From positions 1 to 15,029 of the forward strand of contig JAJTCL010000022.1 in NCBI GenBank assembly GCA_021323255.1: 15,029 bases of DNA. The letters run 5' to 3'. The translations under genes were made by a program, and so were the position numbers. Of the stretch, positions 14,210-15,029 are shown in pieces (within the stretch, counting starts at the first letter, position 1; each line of letters begins with the position of its first letter). Below the pieces are notes generated by a model. The model was given only the letters and a program-made list of their open reading frames with translations. It ran no database searches and was not told where the DNA came from. The DNA is from Propionibacteriaceae bacterium. GTDB lineage: Bacteria > Actinomycetota > Actinomycetes > Propionibacteriales > Propionibacteriaceae.

Positions 14210-14299
14210 ATGTATGCCGAGGGCTGGAGCCTGGGCATTCATTGGGGCACGGTCAGCCAACAGCTTCAGAGTGCCGGCATCACGATGCGTTTGAGCGGT
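14210..14299 (+). pseudogene. Possible C-terminal scrap of a recombinase HTH
   Basis: The segment MYAEGWSLGIHWGTVSQQLQ, followed by SAGITMRLSG, resembles the small helix-turn-helix tail of serine recombinases/resolvases (pattern YAEGWSL, about ten residues, GTVxxxLxxAGVxMR), but with several residues missing in the middle and nothing like the catalytic domain upstream. It sits where the N-terminal half of nucS should be, on the other strand. It may be the trace of an insertion that broke nucS, or a chance match in a short reading frame. Confidence 0.35.
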
Positions 14300-14606
14300 C
14301 CTCCCGCTTATCCTGCCTCCACACAGCAGATCCCCTCATGATCATCTTCCTCCTCCTGCTCATCGGTTTCATCGTTGAGCGGTCGAGCTAACCCGTTATC
14401 AGTGAAATCGCCCTTTGCTCACTGGAGTTCCGATGAATCGGTACGGTCTGAGCGTGAGAGAGCAGCGCACTGCATTGCAGACGCTAGCGGTTGTGTCGGA
14501 GTAGCCCTGCCCGCGCGGATCACATATGCGATGCCACCGGTGGCCACCGCGTCGACACCATTCCACCGAATTGTCGCTAGTGGCAATGCTTTTTACGGGT
14601 GGCGTG
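14300..14606. other. Region without a recognisable gene
   Basis: I see no supported gene. There is a tiny frame at 14338-14391 encoding MIIFLLLLIGFIVERSS, which may be the end of a lost membrane protein, and another at 14432-14503 (starting MNRYGLSVREQR) with no known relatives. Neither has a clear ribosome site. By eye the sequence is less GC-rich than the rest and looks like degraded or foreign DNA. Confidence 0.5.
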
Positions 14607-15029
14607 CTAGGTACAAGCTCCCGTGCCAGCTGCGTCAATGAAAAACTGACTTGTGTACACCGCCTCTCCGGGATCGAGTGGATCATTGTTCACCGTTACG
14701 GTCAAAGTATGACTGCCTGCCGGTAGCTCATGTGGCCCCACGACTCGCCCTTGTACCAGGACAAACGCCTTTCCGGAAGGTATCAAGAAGGGTTTGACGG
14801 GCTGGCGCTTGGTCTGAAACGGCTGACCATTCAATTCAAATGTCATCGTTGTGGGTGCGAAAAGGGCCTTGGCCTCTGCGAGGGTGCTTACCCCATTTTC
14901 CTTTTCGTCAAGAGCCATCCCCAGGAGGAGGGCGTGAAAGTCTTCCTGGCAGTAATGCTTTCCGTCCTCGAAGAAGGGCTTAATGGCCACTTGCTGGTTT
15001 GGATCATCCGGTGCGCCCTCGCCGTGTAG
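14607..15029 (-). CDS. Hypothetical protein, partial
   Basis: The frame is open from the window edge to a TAG at 14607, at least 140 codons; a GTG at 14990 could start a 127-residue protein, but the 13 upstream codons are also open, so the true start is probably outside. Visible: VAIKPFFEDGKHYCQEDFHA near the start and a beta-rich second half with PFLIPSGKAFVLVQGRVVGP and SHTLTVTVNND, ending in DAAGTGACT. The end looks like a small beta-sandwich or a secreted domain. I recognise no family. No membrane helix is seen in this part. By eye it has more A/T at third positions than the genes to the left, which suggests a different origin. The antisense frame from 14730 is a shadow. Confidence 0.55.
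   Translation of the reverse strand, partial: LHGEGAPDDPNQQVAIKPFFEDGKHYCQEDFHALLLGMALDEKENGVSTLAEAKALFAPTTMTFELNGQPFQTKRQPVKPFLIPSGKAFVLVQGRVVGPHELPAGSHTLTVTVNNDPLDPGEAVYTSQFFIDAAGTGACT

Noticed and set aside
13969..14238. 89-codon minus-strand open frame
   Set aside because: It spans part of the decayed nucS but mixes matching and non-matching frames and has no intact domain.
13859..14341. 160-codon plus-strand open frame
   Set aside because: Most of it is antisense to the nucS remnant and its composition is not protein-like; only the last 30 or so residues resemble anything, and these are listed as a possible scrap.
14730..15029. Plus-strand open frame to the window end
   Set aside because: It is antisense to the better-supported minus-strand frame, whose beta-rich sequence looks more like a real protein.

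Overview
The window looks like a chromosomal segment of a high-GC actinobacterium. Most coding sequence is GC-rich, GTG and TTG starts are common, and the gene set is one known from Actinobacteria: phosphoglucomutase of the PgmA type, isobutyryl-CoA mutase large subunit, MeaB, thiolase, methylmalonyl-CoA epimerase, DivIVA-like coiled-coil proteins and NucS. From memory, thioredoxin / thiolase / epimerase / nucS occur close together in Mycobacterium, and epimerase / thiolase / scy-filP in Streptomyces, so the layout fits a conserved actinobacterial neighbourhood. I cannot name the genus.

Layout: (1) 1-2244 holds a divergent pair, a thioredoxin-fold YbbN-like protein (minus, cut by the window edge) and phosphoglucomutase (plus). 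(2) 2470-3843 is a plus-strand gene that joins a sigma-region-4-like helix-turn-helix to a transmembrane helix and an outer domain. (3) 3883-7734 is a minus-strand run: small membrane protein, bacterial PH-domain membrane protein, MarR regulator, isobutyryl-CoA mutase large subunit (IcmA), then two small overlapping membrane-protein genes. (4) 7905-10081 is a minus-strand pair, thiolase then MeaB. (5) 10285-13739 runs the other way: epimerase followed by two paralogous DivIVA/Scy/FilP-like coiled-coil proteins. (6) 13749-14121 is a decayed nucS gene on the minus strand, followed by a possible recombinase scrap. From about 14300 to the end the sequence is visibly less GC-rich and ends in an unrecognised partial gene.

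Functionally the middle is acyl-CoA carbon-skeleton metabolism. Thiolase makes or breaks acetoacetyl-CoA, IcmA interconverts isobutyryl- and n-butyryl-CoA with a B12 partner subunit not encoded here, MeaB is the G-protein chaperone of B12 mutases, and the epimerase works on methylmalonyl-CoA. A MarR regulator sits directly upstream of icmA. The coiled-coil pair probably belongs to polar-growth or cell-shape machinery.

The most notable non-genic signal is a family of dispersed repeats of about 110-145 bp. Four copies (2308-2451 and 6408-6525 plus; 10126-10240 and 12204-12314 minus) all lie in intergenic gaps. They share conserved ends that pair with each other, and three of them have a central hairpin whose bases differ while the pairing is kept. 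I know of no named element that matches. The second notable signal is the loss of nucS (non-canonical mismatch repair endonuclease) by several indels.
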